DNA of 64,000 nucleotides from Protea cynaroides (lineage: Eukaryota > Streptophyta > Magnoliopsida > Proteales > Proteaceae), in the NCBI GenBank assembly GCA_028583415.1, contig CM053270.1, positions 61,283,117 through 61,347,116 of the forward strand, in the 5' to 3' direction. A program made the translations under genes and the position numbers. Below are positions 12,466 through 26,397 of the stretch, one piece after another; the stretch's first letter is position 1, and each line of letters begins with the position of its first letter. Under the pieces are notes generated by a model. The model saw nothing but the letters and a program-made list of their open reading frames with translations, was not told the origin of the DNA and did no database searches.

Positions 12466-15400
12466 GGCCGAACGAGCCCTCACGCGCTGCTTGAAAAAGC
12501 AAGTAATATCCACGCGCCAGCGTCTATTATATATAAAAAAAAAAAAGAATAGAGAAAGGGCTGACGTCACTGAGTCAACCCGTAAACCCTAGCGGGTTGA
12601 CTTAGTGTTAACCCAGAACGGTGACCTGGGCCTATCCAAAACCGAGCTCCCGAGCCCGGATCCAAGACCTGGCCCGAACCTAGCCTTGGCCCAAGCCTGA
12701 CCCAAGACTAAGATCCTTGGGGCACACGTGTGACCTGTTAGCCCAGTTAAGGATCTGTTTGCCCTGATCTGAGACCTGACCCGTTAACCCGGTTGTCTGA
12801 TCCGAGTACCCGATCTATTCACCCAGAATTTGGACTTGAAAACCCAGATGGGTGGACCGTGCCGATGGTTAAACCGCTGGTTGGTTCGTAGTTTAAACCA
12901 CAATTCAGCTTAAAACAGACAGTTTGGTTCGATTTGGACCAAAGTATTTAAAAAAAAGGGTTTAATAGTGTGTTCGTTCCACCCATAATCGAACCCTACC
13001 AGACCGAATCGAACCAGGATGAACTAGCAAGAACCGATTCAGAATGTAAGAATGCATGTGCCAACTTTGATCGACGATTGTGGGTGCGATTTGACGCGGT
13101 TTTTTACGCTGTGTTCATATTTTCGTGTTCTACAGTTTGATACATAATTTGATACATTTTGATTATTTAAAATTTTTGTTTTTGACTAAAAGGTGCCCCA
13201 AATTAGTTCGATTTATAGTTTTTCTGCTTGTTTGTCAGTTGTTTTTATACCAAATGCATGTAGAAAATTATGTGTACATAAGGTTTTGTTTATTGATCCA
13301 CATGATACTGTAAAATAGGATTTTTAGATATCATTGTGGAATTAGATCGATCCCACCAAAGTGGTACACTTAGTTTTATTATGATGTCTTCAAATTCAAA
13401 GTTCATGTATTTGTAAACGCTTGTGTAAGGATGATGTACTCCAAATATGATATTGTCAAGTTTTGTTCAAATTAAAATTTGTGGGTGTCATGTGAAGATT
13501 GGGTGGAATCCATCAAAGTGGTACATTCAGTTCCAACATGATGCTCTCAAACCCTAAATTTATGCATTTACATATACAATAAAAGATATATTATTTAATA
13601 TATTATTCTCCATAGTGTGAAAAGCAGCTAAAAAAGGCAGTGTTAGTTCAAAGGTGGTATTGTTAAAGTTTAAAGATATGTTAATGTACATGAGTTGAAA
13701 GGGTTTTGACTTTAGAGATTTCATTAACCCAAAGGTGGTGGGATTTCCTAGAGTTATTATTCTTTCGTAGTTATTACACAAAAATTGAGAAGACCACTGC
13801 ATGTTTATCCCAAAGGAGAATGTGTAGTTGGTTAACTCTTGAAAAATATTATTTATTTACATGAATGGTTGATATGGTTAATGCAAGTAAATGGTGTGTG
13901 TATGAGTCTTTTGTTGTTTCATACTGTGTTTAGACTCATTCACTGATGTATTTTTCTAAGTATGACTGTCTCAAAGAATGTTTTGATATCTATTTTTTTC
14001 TATTCGAGATAAAGTATAAGTAAATATAAATTGCATGTGTTTATATGAGTCTTGTGTAATTTATCTATTGCAAGATATTTGTGTTTGGACTCATATAATG
14101 ATGATGGTTTATGTCTCCTAGGAAGTCTATCTTAGTGATTGTGCCAGATGGCATGATAATTTTTAATTCTCACTCTATTTGGGATAAAGAATAAAATTTA
14201 TTATGAAAGGATTGGAAACTAGTCTAGGATCGTTTGACCTAGATGTATCTTTCATAGTAGTTTACATTAGTTGTGGGGTATTCTACTATTGAATATGTAT
14301 ATCAGTATTAAGATGAGAATATTACGAAGGAATTATCTAAGAGAAATTCAAGGGATAAGAATAATATTTCTAAAGGAGTCAGAAGATAGTTTATTGATCC
14401 AGTTCTGTTAAAAATGGTAATGTGAGAAAGTATTTTGGGAGCTATCAACTATCACTGAAAAGCTCAAGGACAACGAAACCAATGTAAAAATATATTCAGG
14501 TCTAGGTGGCTTACATTGTCAAAAGGAGAGAGAGATAAAACCAGTGATAAGGTTATTATTGGATAACTTCAAGGTAAATTACTCAAAGATGGGTAAATTG
14601 ACCAAAGATTAACGGTTTGATCAAATACTATTAAGTTAGATAGGCATAGCTAGAAGGAGGATAAATATTCTAAAATTCCCTAGGTATTTAGAGTAGGAGG
14701 GTTCTGAAGACTGTTGGCTTGAATGCGAGTTGAAAATATTAAGCTTCTCATTGTAAAGTTTCCTTTTACATTCAAATGGTTTTTCAGCTCTTTTGGTTTT
14801 AGTTATTTACCTTGTTTTATGTTTAATATTGTTTGACTTAACATATTCTTTTTCATATTAAAAATGTGATTGATGTTACTTGAAATATCAGGATGTAAGG
14901 TTTTCCTTTCCAACTAAATAGAAAAGAGTTATGATGTTATGGTGCTTATGATGTTGTAAAGTCAATGAATGTCTATAATATTGACTATGTTTGTGTAGTA
15001 AACTGGTGAATAGATTTTAAGGTTAGACTATATAATCTTAGGTTCAACTAGTTGTACCAGTCATCTTTGATCTTTAGGGCAATGTAGAGATAAGTTAAGG
15101 TAGTTTTTTTAGAATGGTTGAAAAAGTTTTGTTGTGGGAGTTTTTAGATTCTCTTAGTCAGTGGAAGTATTCAGATCTACTTGGTTAGCGAAAGATTTGG
15201 TAATTAATGATTTATCTATGATTGTTTGTATTGCCTATGATTTAATAGGCATGATTATTGGTGAGCATTCATTTCATTGATGGTATACATTTTTGATTAT
15301 TTAAGACATGTCAAAGTTGTAAGGCGGTATTTAGCCAAAGAAGACAATAAATCAAAGTGTGATATTAGCCCAAGCTAGAGGCGATTTGCCTATAAGTTGG

Positions 15401-15688
15401 ATAATATTAAAATGCATTGACATATAAAGATTTTAAGATAACAAGATCGTGATAATTCAATAATTGGACTCAAGTATTTATCTCAAAGTGATTTATATCA
15501 TTAAGTAAACCTCTATATGTAGATGACAGAAGTGGGTACACTGGATGTGTAGGAGTATTTTCTGTTGTTGTTCGACATTGATAGGCTTGGTGACTGGATC
15601 AAAGTAAAGGATGATTTTTGTGTAATTATATTCTATTGCACACTGGGGCAATGGTAACTTTATAATTAATATGGTCCAAGTGGGAGAT
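12466..15688 (+). other. Interior of the copia-type element, no ORF
   Basis: The first 600 bases are GC-richer, with repeated 'gacccg/cctgac' words. The rest (from about 13.1 kb) is AT-rich with frequent stops in all frames. I could not find the gag zinc knuckle, integrase, RT or RNase H signatures. It ends with a polypurine tract directly before the right LTR. Confidence 0.7.
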
Positions 15689-16108
15689 TGTAAGATATTT
15701 TATAGGCTAAACTAATTATAAGGTTAGTTGATTCAGTGGGAATCTGGTTACAGGTAGATCGATTTAAATATGATTAGAGATGGACCAACTTAGTCCACTG
15801 TGGGACTGATTCAGGGTTGGGGTGGTATTATAAATACCAATGGTTAGGATCTCCACAGCCACGGTGTTATTTTCTTCTCTTGTTCTCATACGCAGAGAAA
15901 AGGTCAAGGGATCCCGACAGGCAGTGAAAGATTCTGATCCAAGCATTCAAAGCAAAGAAACGGTCAAAAATCAATCTACAACAAGAGGTATGTTTCTTAT
16001 TTATCTCTTTTTAATTCTCATTGTATTCTAGTATTCTGTGTGGTGTGTTCGTTAAGGTTTATGGAAAATCCCATGAAGAAATCCAAAAGAGATCTAAAAA
16101 TTCTTACA
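15689..16108 (+). repeat. 3' LTR of the copia-type element
   Basis: A 420-bp LTR colinear with 7256-7666, with scattered substitutions and small indels including an insertion around 15850-15870. The divergence implies an old insertion. TSD TCCCT follows at 16109-16113. Confidence 0.88.
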
Positions 16109-16113
16109 TCCCT

Positions 16114-18990
16114 TCCCTTCTTCTTTCTCATTATTCCTCCTTTTTTTTTTTTAGAGACTATGAGTAGACGGGCGAGTCTCAGCTTGACATGGTAAAAACA
16201 CTGAGTTACACGCGATTCATAAAAATTGGATGAAGTCTGGTTATTTTATACCTTGATCGAGTCCACAAGACTCATGAATCATGACCAGGTTTCCAAAAGA
16301 AAAGTGACTTGACTCAGGCAACTCGTCGAGTGAAAACTTGGTTTGCCAACTATTGGTGGCAAATTTATTTTTTTGTGGGCAAAAATTTCCTGTGAGTTTG
16401 TGACTTGTGTTGTTTTAATGTAAAATTTTATATTTAACATTTTATATGTAATTTTTTAAAGGAGAAATTATTCATACATGAACTATTATTCTAATACCGA
16501 GACACCCTAAAGTTGACAACAATTACAGTCGTATCCCATTGATTAACACCGTAAAGTTAAAAATAAAAAATAAAAGACAATTTTACCCTTGTTGCATTTA
16601 CAAACAAAATGGGAAGAAAAGATATTTTTGACCTTCTCAAATGGAAAATGATAAAATTACAAAAATAACCCTAGAACCCTAAACATTTGCAACAGTCAAC
16701 TGATCTGCATCCGTGGAAATTTGATGATCCAATAATAGGAATCCATGTCTGCTCCAACGCATCGTCCACCACCGCCGTAGTATGCAATCCCAAACACTCT
16801 ATCGAACTCAATTGCAATTTAAGATCTGAGATTGTGAAAAAAGAATATAGATTTGCAGAAGGAAATACGCTGAAGCTTAGCAACATCGCAGGATGAAACA
16901 TAATCGAATCATTGCGCTAGACAGATCGACAAAACGAACGGAATTACTAGACAGATCGATAAACGAAAGGAATCATTGGACAGATCAATAAAACGAACAA
17001 GTTCATCACAAATCAACAAAATGAACATCGGATTTTAGAACATTAACTAGTGGGATAATTTTGAACGTCGGATTAAAGTTGTCGTACACTATATAGATAC
17101 GAATAAATGATAGTGAATGCGATAACTCAAGGGGTTTAGCTTAGTTCCTAAATGACCATATATCAAAGAGGTTATGAGTTCAACTCTCTTTGCGGTATGT
17201 GGTGATTACTGTTTATTAGACGGTTCATTGGACCAGCTCAGTCTAATGGAATGGGGACCAGTCAATATCTTGAGCTGTCTTCATAAAAGAGGTTAGAGAA
17301 GATTTTTTGCTTAAGGGGGTTAAACAGTTTATTATAGGTTAAATGGTTCGGTGCGATGCATAGAAGGGTAAAATCGACACTAAATCGATTAATTAAAAGG
17401 TGTCGAAATTGTTACTAGAATCGATTAATTTAAAGATTTGCAACCAAAGTATTGTAATTTGTAAATCCAATGATATTCATATCCAAAGGTTTTTTCTACA
17501 ACTAAAACATCCAAAGGAGATGGGTGGTTTAGAGAAAGAAAAGATATAGTTGTGTGTATTATTATATTGGTTTAGTTTAAGTTAAGGTTTGAGACTTAAT
17601 TTAGGGTTAAAGAATAGGGATTTCTATAGTTAAGGATTAATCAATTTAAATGGTTCATAACGGTTATGCATGTATTCGAGTAAAACGATAAACAATATGA
17701 AAATCCAAACCAAAAATGAATTGTTTACTAATTGGTTTGCCAGTTGGGATCGTTCCGGTACATTTTTTGCACCACACCCTTAGCAAGGGTTCTCAATCAG
17801 ACTGTAAGAGAGGTAAGATGAACATTTCACCCCCTCATGCCTCCTGTGTGGATAAGGATATTTTTCCTTTTGCTTAATTACGGTTGCTTCCATTTATAAC
17901 TTTTTCCAATTTTTAAGGTATGATTTTATGAGGCCGATAAATTTTTGGGAAAGTTGTTTCCACGCTGGCATGGTACCATCTACGTAGTATTTAGGCTGAC
18001 CAAGAAACGTTCACCCCATAAATGAAAAAGAAAAAGAAAATTCAATCATGATATAACTGATGTGGCAAATTCTGATTCTGAGGGTATGAAACGTCAGTAA
18101 TGCTGTCACATTCATACACGTAGCCATTAAAAATATTACCAAGTCCTCCAAGGGTATCAGATCACCGGATTGGGGTTTTCAATGTTAGAAGCCTTTATGC
18201 TCTATATCCGTGGGATTGGGATCTTAAATCTTATCACAATAAACAATTGAGATGAGTAATAAAACTGTACACCCATATGATGGTCCCAGTCCGATCAAGA
18301 AGAGACAATCAAAGCACAATAGATATTATTTAAGTACTAACAAATAAAACATACATGATTATAATGAAAATAGACTTGTGATATGCTTCACCATCATGTT
18401 CATGGATATCTTAAAATCAAAGAGATACAAGCATGCATGGTTGAATATTATTAAAAATTTAACAGTCCTAATAGCCATTCTACATGTCCTAAGCATAGGG
18501 TGCACAAAAAATCTAGAGGGCACTTAAGGCACTAGTTGATGAACCAAACATATATCACTTCGACCATTTAAAATCTATTAATTAATTCTATTTTACTATA
18601 AAAGTATAAAACTAAAAAAAAGGCAAATTAAAGAGTAGAACACAAGGGTAAGCATGCTTAAAATATTACTATTAAGTACTAACTAAATTTAATTAGCTTA
18701 ATTAAGTATTACATTAGTTTGTAACTGGACGTCTCCATTATAGGTAGTACTGTTGTCCTTTTTGCCTCTGCTGCTACACTTGATAATGAATTTTCTCCGA
18801 TCAAATTTGCCAAACAGACTGTAGGTATGAATACCGGATAAACCACCTCCGGTGGAAAATTAGAGAGAAAAAAAGAACATTAGTTTTTCATTTCTTTTCT
18901 ATAAACTTTACATCATTTCATTTTTTAGACTGTAGATTTAATTGTATTTTCAAACGGTACAACCATGTGATGGGTCCCAGTCCGATGGAA
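16114..18990. other. AT-rich spacer
   Basis: No gene is recognised. It contains scattered 'gatcgataaaacgaa' words near 16920-17030 and general AT-rich sequence. Short open frames near 16670-16900 are not supported by any motif. Confidence 0.55.
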
Positions 18991-19040
18991 AAGAATGCCA
19001 CAGAAGTCAATAGCATCAGTAAGCATAACAATTTGACCCA

Positions 19041-19379
19041 CTAGAGATCTTCGTTCGGGTGGGTATACGTTATCGTTAATCCGAATTCAAGACACAGCAA
19101 TGAAAGGATCATGCCTCCAATGCTGGTTAACAGCAATGGTCGTCGATCGATTTTTTGCATGAAAAAGGTGGCTGCTAACATAAAGATCATCTTCTCGAAT
19201 CCTGCGGCTACAACTCCTACAATCTTCTGGATCCTGCCGGTTATTCCGACCATCTTGAAGATTTGTGGACTGTACAACATCAGAACATCAACCCTTGAAA
19301 TCAGATGTTTTGTCGATCCAATTCGATGTTTTTCTGGTTGCAGCTGATCCAATAAGGCAGGAGTGGTTGAAGATTCCAA
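19041..19379 (-). pseudogene. Polyol/monosaccharide transporter fragment
   Basis: The frame reads a segment typical of plant polyol transporters (major facilitator sugar-transporter family): LMLYSPQIFKMVGITGR, then a transmembrane stretch, then RRPLLLTSIGGMILSLLCLE, close to the family's D-R-x-GRRPLLL loop and next helix. Intact proteins are about 500 aa with 12 helices; only about 90 residues are recognisable here. The N-terminal side of the frame loses similarity before the YSP motif, and the family GRRP appears as DRRP. No neighbouring exon was found, so this is a relic of one exon. Function is assigned by remembered motif similarity only. Confidence 0.72.
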
Positions 19380-19399
19380 CTAGGAATTTCTACTTCGGT

Positions 19400-20808
19400 T
19401 ACATGGAGACTCATCACCCCAATATCTAAGAAACAACAAAAGATTGTTAGATTTTATAAACCCACATGTAAAAATTCATAAATAACCAGAAATTATGACC
19501 ATAAGTTCATAACCCTGATGAACTGAACGCATGAAAGCTAAGATATTGAGGATCGGGCTCCTCTGCAGTGACAGAAGGGGGTCACCACAGAGGTGGCCGT
19601 AAAGTGTCATCTCATCATATAATAATTATTGAAGAATGCTTGGATCAGAGAGCTAACAATAAAAAAAAAAAAAAAAAATAGTTACTATGTGAATTGAAAT
19701 CCAAATGCACGTCCAGCTGTAGCCTGTAGCTCACAATTCACGTTTTCATTCTACTCTTTCAGTCCAGAATTTATACAAATTGAAGGTATGATTCACCCAC
19801 ACAAATATTTGAAGCCATGATATGATAGGACTTGCAGTGTAGCAGGCCTGCAACACTTTACCAAAACTACCCACTCTATTTAAGTACCAAATTCTTGTTA
19901 ATTGAGGTTGGAAGAGCTTACCCTCATATATGCATTGATTTGAAGCCAAAATTTAGAATTCCCACTTCATTTATCATGAATGTAGCAGGCCTGCAATTAC
20001 TGGCTCGAACGGTTCCGGAATTCCAAATTTCCTCTTTACCAGTTCTGGAATGACATGAATGGAGATGAAGAAGAGCAGCTGATGCGGATCCGGGTCGAGT
20101 AACAACTCTATTGGGTCCACCCCACCCAAGCGTCCAACCAAAAGGAGATTACAAAATAACAAATTAAATAAAAGAGGAATGACGTGAGCAAGGAGCTTGT
20201 CTTCAACTTTTTTTTTTTTTTTTTTTTGAATTGCTCACGAACCAGAACAGAGGCGGAAATGACTGGATTTCGGTCGACAAACCTGTGAATCAATCAAACT
20301 GAAACCTTAGAATATCATTCGTAACCCACTGGCCTCTTCAACGGAAACCATGCTCAGCCCGGCGGATCAACAAATAGATGAAATAAGCTTAGTCTGTAAC
20401 TGGCTCTGACGGTAGCGCATGGAACCAGGTTTGCTTTCAACCTCAAGCTCTTAATGAGGATGGGTTTTAGGGATGGGAATCAACCTGCAGGATCGCACCT
20501 AGGGTTAGAAGGATACCCACCAGGTTTGTAGAGGAGAGAACAGGGAATGAGGGAGATCAATGGCTTTCGGTGGGGTTGGGTTTACCCCCCAAAACAGAAA
20601 CCGGAAATAGAGAAGAGAAGGGAACAGCAAGTAGGAAAAGGGTGGGGTTGAAAGAGAACCAGAAGAACAGGGGACGAATATACCAGGCGGGGTAGTCGAA
20701 ACCAGCAAGAAAAGAGGGAGACCTAAGGAGATGAAAGAGAAGATTGAGAGAGCGAAGGAAATCGATCTGTCGGACCAGATCTTGGGAGAAGTTTCAGTAC
20801 CTGTAACT

Positions 20809-20849
<41 letters not shown>

Positions 20850-21400
20850 TGAAGGCAATGAAAGAGAGAGAAACCGGAGGGGATGGGAAAGAAGACCTAC
20901 CAACAGACCCGATGGGGAGAGAAGGACTTCCACCGCAGTGGGGAAGGAGAAAGATTCACCGACGGCAAGAGCGAGTCGTACCTGAGAGAAAGAGACGGTG
21001 GTTGAGAGGAAGAGAGGGAGAGCAAACTGCTCTGGCCCGTCGGGCACCCAAAACAAATTTTTTTATGGATTTGGTTTCAGAAATAAAGGATCGCAAAGGA
21101 GGATATGAGTTGGAACGAAAGAAAAGAAAAAGGTTGGTTTAGGGGGTTGAAGAGAATGGGGGTTGGTTTCAACAATAGAGAGATACTTATTGGGAGATGA
21201 GAATGGAAAGCAAGAAAGAGGTACGGATGGTTTTCCTTTGTAATTTTTATTTGATTATTTTAAATCTGTATGAGTGAGTGCTTATGACTTCTTGTTAATA
21301 TTTCTATATTTCTTCTGTCAATGTTCAGTGTCTTTGTGATCTTTTTTACATTTTTTTTTATGCATTAGTATCTGTGTTGTAGTTCTTTGTTTTAGAATTT
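19400..21400. other. Non-coding region with microsatellite
   Basis: It contains a poly-T run (20208-20227), a GA-rich tract with (GA)n at about 20809-20846, and purine-rich sequence that creates long but featureless open frames on both strands (20505-21142). No domain is recognisable. The word AGCAGGCCTGCAA occurs twice, near 19841 and 19984. Confidence 0.5.
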
Positions 21401-21409
21401 TTGTTAAGA

Positions 21410-21608
21410 AAGCTCTGAGAAAAGACTGCCAATCAATGCTTAGGAATTATTTTGATTAATTCTGATTCTTGCGTCTGTTTTTATTCTCGTAGGACAGGGG
21501 CAAATGTCTCTCTTTTTAGGGCAAAATCTCCATGTCACATTATTACCAAAGAAAAATCTCCTTGTCACATGAATGGTTTCACATTATATGTCAGAGAACT
21601 TATTGAAA

Positions 21609-21651
<43 letters not shown>

Positions 21652-21697
21652 GTTGTATCCGAAAACCCTTGTCACACCATACTGGTAATGACTACCA
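21410..21697. repeat. Dispersed direct repeat, copy 1
   Basis: It starts AGCTCTGAGAAAAGACTGCC and matches 22871-23107 along its length, including an internal (GA)n tract and 'taatgactac' at the end. The two copies are about 1.46 kb apart in the same orientation. They could be arms of a small LTR-type element or a segmental duplication. No TG...CA ends or PBS were established. Confidence 0.7.
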
Positions 21698-22870
21698 CTG
21701 ACATCCACCGCTTCTAACTCATCCATCTCTTACCGGACCACCGAACTCTCTTCAAAACAATTCACATCTTTGGTACACCTGTGAGGCGGTACCAGTCTCA
21801 CTGCCATTGACCTTCACCGCTTCTTTCTCTTCTCTTTCTCTTACAGTTGTAGAGATGCTTTTGTTCCATGTAGCAGGGAAGAAAACTAAAAAATACACTT
21901 TCAATTACATTTGACCTTCAGATAGAAAAAGCGCTAGACGGCTTTCATTCAATGGCCAATTTTCGTCTCCAATTGCCGTACCAATTGGAGACGTTTCGAA
22001 CGCAAGACGATTTGGATCTCAGAGAGTGAGACAAGAGTTCGCTTTCAAAGAGCTTGAAAGGTAATAGAATGTCAGAATTGCTCTTGGTTTCAATTTTGAA
22101 TTGGAACCAATAGAAGACAGAGGTCATCAAACAACGTCCCTCACGAATTGAGATAGAAATTCTCTCTGCGGACCTAACAATTGTCAAGAGTTGGATTTCA
22201 GTGAATACACATACTGATGTATTGGTATACACATTAACTGAACTCCAACCCTTGAATCCGCCAGCAGGTCCTCCTGCCACAGGAGAGGATGTGGATCCCA
22301 CAAATTAAGCTCGTCTCAACAAGTGTGACTAGACTTCTATACATCACTCTGTCCTATCCTACATCACTTTTAAAATTTTAAATTTCCGAAATATACTGCG
22401 TCCCTCTCAACAACAAGTGTGACTGGGATTTCCTCCGTACATCCTACATCACTTTTCTGTAGGTTACTTGGACTTAATTTTAAATACAATTACTATAAGT
22501 TTAGAATAATAACTTGAAGGTCAAAAATACCCCTATAGATATTATGAAATTGTAAAATAAAAAGACGAGAATACATTCTTAGAGAGAGAGAGAGAGGCCA
22601 CAAATTAAACAATAAATAATTAAACAATTAAAAATCATAAATCAATTGGGCCCACTGATGAACGGTCCAGATTAAAGTATTAAAAGGATACAAAACAAAC
22701 CCGATCATACTTTCTTAGAGAAGCGATCACCACCAAGGGATCAACTCTATTGATGAGACTTGTGAAAGATTTACAGGAATAGTTTATAAAGAATGTCAAA
22801 TAGCATCCTTACTTCTTTGGATAAGTTGTTATGGTCCTATGGTGGACCGCCGTCTAGAAAAAGATTTGGA

Positions 22871-23107
22871 AAGCTCCGAGAAAAGACTGCCAATCAATGC
22901 TTAAGAATTATTTTGATTAATTAAGATTCTTGCATTATTATTCACATAGGACAGGAGCGAATGTCTCTCTTTTTAGGGCAAAATCTCCATGTCACATTAT
23001 TACCAAAGAAAAATTTCCTTGTCACATGAATGGTTTCACATTATATGTAACTTATTGAAAGTTGAGAGAGAGAGAGAGACTTATCACACCACACACGTAA
23101 TGACTAC
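22871..23107. repeat. Dispersed direct repeat, copy 2
   Basis: This is the second copy of the repeat at 21410-21697. Differences include a shorter GA tract and several substitutions. Block order is the same: AAGACTGCCAATCAATGCTT, CTCTCTTTTTAGGGCAAAAT, then the GA tract. Confidence 0.7.
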
Positions 23108-23382
23108 TCGCTTCTTTGGGTCCTTCGTTTTCTTGAGAGCAGAGGAAGTCATTGGAACTAAAGTAGAGATAGGCTTCACCCATGGTTGCTGGGTGAAGGT
23201 TTTACAGTGACGGCCCGAATCCTCCCAAATTTGCTCTGAACCCGTTCAGATCTAACCCGACCTAAATCCAAACAGGGCCCAATTAGGGTATAAGATATTT
23301 TTTACCCTGTCAGGGTAAGGGCGGATTAGGATTGAGGCCTCGGGTAAAACCCAGCCCGAACCCTGTCTGGCCCGACCCTACC

Positions 23383-24720
<1,338 letters not shown>

Positions 24721-24757
24721 ATCGTTGATCAAAATCATCAGAGATTTTAATCCAAAT

Positions 24758-24801
24758 CGTCTCCTGCGAGGGTATTCGCAGGAGAACCCTCGCAGGAGAC
24801 G
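24758..24801. repeat. Perfect 16-bp inverted repeat (hairpin)
   Basis: The arms 24758-24773 (CGTCTCCTGCGAGGGT) and 24786-24801 (ACCCTCGCAGGAGACG) are exact reverse complements around a 12-base spacer, which itself repeats CGCAGGAG. It sits at the outer edge of the large inverted repeat described next. Confidence 0.9.
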
Positions 24802-26229
24802 TTGCTGCCTATGACAGATGCATGCCATGTGTACTCGTTTGTATCTGACATCTCAAGAAATCCTGTCTCAGGAAACGAAATGAATACGGGTATGCATAAA
24901 GCGATGCTCGATCTCGCTCGACTGCTTCATTTGCTTGATCAATAGCTTCTGTAGAATAAACAAAAGCCTTGTTAGCTTCCTAAAACCCCAAATCCGTCCA
25001 AACATTACCATCCATGATTTTCAATCTAATGCACCTCAAGAAGCTAAAGAGACTGCTTTTTTCTTCTCAAAGATCAGTGATTCTCTATGAAGAACAACAA
25101 ACCAGCTTCAGCTTCACCCAGAAATCCAACTATGTAGATGTGAAGATGAGGTGAAAGAAAGACAGCTTCTATGGAAATGATTTACAGATCTCTTGAACTC
25201 AAACCTCTCATTTTCCTAAAAAACTGCATGCCGAAGAGGCCGACCATTGCATCCCCATCAACGCCATCTGCAAGAGGATTCAAATTGGGGGTACAAGGTA
25301 AAGTAGCAAGTCTTCTCAGACGATACCCATTTGTTTTCGAAGAATTTACGGGCTCAAAATGTTCTGCACTGTTCCTTTTGGCAAATCCTCCTCCATCTCC
25401 ATGAACAGAAAATTTATTCTTTTGTCCCGTTCCTGGACTCTACCTCCTGTCCTCCTATTCAAGATCCAAATACACAAACCTCCAATTCTTCGTCTCAAAT
25501 TAAATTAAATCCTCAAACGAAACAATCACAATCAAAAAATCAAGAAAAGATCAAGATACGAACCTCCTCTTTTTCCTCTGCCCCCTCTCTCCCCTCTGAA
25601 ACAGATCCCTGAAACAAACCCACTTCCTCTTTCGACTGATCCTAACATCTTTCTCGTCTAAAACCATAGAAAACGAGGTGGACTCGTGGAGAAGAAAAAC
25701 TGAAAAAGAAAATGAGATAGTGCTGCTGCTTTCGTTTCAAACGAGGAAAGTGTGAAGAAAACTTGTAGAACTATGGTCTTTTTCTTTCTTTTTTAATCTT
25801 TTTTGAGTTTATTCGTTTTTTTTAATCTTTTTTTTTAATCTTCTCCTTCCTTTATAACAAAGGAAAACAGATTTCTGGGTAGAATGTTGTGACTGCTAAT
25901 TCCTTTTACTTACTCGTTGCTGTTTGGATTATTGGAAATGGCGGAGTAACTAAGTGCGAGAATCTGCTACCAGAGTTCCCTGATTATACCATCTACCCCT
26001 TCGGTGGATGTGGTACTGTTCTTCGAGGTATACACGAACCTCCTCTTCTTCCTCTGCTCTCTCTCTCCCTTCTGAAACAAACCCTCTTCCTCTTTCGACT
26101 GGTTTCAAAATGATTTCACGATACTTGATAACGTGCATACCCATAACCGTTTCGTCTCCTGCGACAGGATTTCTGGAGACGTCGGATACAAACGAATACA
26201 GGTAGCGTGCATCCGTCGTAGGCAGCAAC
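24801..26229. mobile_element. 1.4-kb segment bounded by about 95-bp inverted repeats
   Basis: The sequence from 24801 (GTTGCTGCCTATGACAGATG) to about 24896 is matched at roughly 80% by the reverse complement of about 26134-26229 (GTTGCTGCCTACGACGGATG). Both arms encode similar peptides when read inward (SFVSDISRNPV and SFVSDVSRNPV). The interior holds GC-richer sequence and a duplicated pyrimidine-rich stretch (25558-25640 and 26035-26108). It could be a MULE-like or MITE-type element, or an inverted gene duplication. No target duplication was found at the arm ends. Confidence 0.45.
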
Positions 26230-26291
26230 TCTCTGTCAGTTACTTCTTCTTGTCCCGTGTGTCTCTCTCTCTCTCGACCCTAATCTTGAAG

Positions 26292-26397
26292 ATGGGTGCT
26301 GCGCTTGGTTGCCACCCTCTTCGCCGTCTTCCTCCTACTCATTGCTTACGCGCAGTCCTTTTATCTCCCGGGTGTCGCTCCTCGCGATTTCAAACAG
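26292..26397 (+). pseudogene. First exon of a TMN / transmembrane-9 superfamily (EMP70) gene, frame broken at the start
   Basis: From 26296 the frame reads an N-terminal signal sequence (LRLVATLFAVFLLLIAYAQ) followed by SFYLPGVAPRDFKQ, the conserved mature N-terminus of plant TMN/EMP70 endomembrane proteins (Golgi/endosomal nine-helix proteins). A GTAATT donor follows at 26398. The only nearby ATG (26292) is out of frame by one base: ATGG precedes GTGCTGCGC, so one extra G in the GGG run breaks codon 2. An in-frame TGA at 26287 rules out an upstream start. The remaining exons are not visible; an assembly gap starts 561 bases downstream and LTR sequence lies beyond it. It could be a truncated pseudogene, or a real gene with one sequencing error and missing exons. 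Confidence 0.72.

Larger units (their letters stand above)
7256..16108 (+). mobile_element. Non-coding Ty1/copia-type LTR retrotransposon with nested insertions
   Basis: Two related LTRs (7256-7666 and 15689-16108) begin TGTAAGATATTTTATAG and end TTACA. The outer flanks carry the same 5 bases, TCCCT (7251-7255 and 16109-16113), a target duplication. A primer-binding site TGGTATCAGAACC (7668-7680) follows the left LTR, and a polypurine tract AAGTGGGAGAT (15678-15688) precedes the right LTR. This fixes plus-strand orientation. After removing the nested solo LTRs (7899-12460), only about 3.5 kb of AT-rich interior remains, with no gag, protease, integrase or RT. It is therefore a non-autonomous (LARD-like) or heavily decayed element. 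Copia assignment rests on LTR size, PBS and PPT, not on protein. Confidence 0.88.

Noticed and set aside
20505..21142. Long open frames on both strands (up to 183 codons)
   Set aside because: Purine-rich sequence with a (GA)n tract produces Ser/Leu or Arg/Glu repeats; no domain or splice context.
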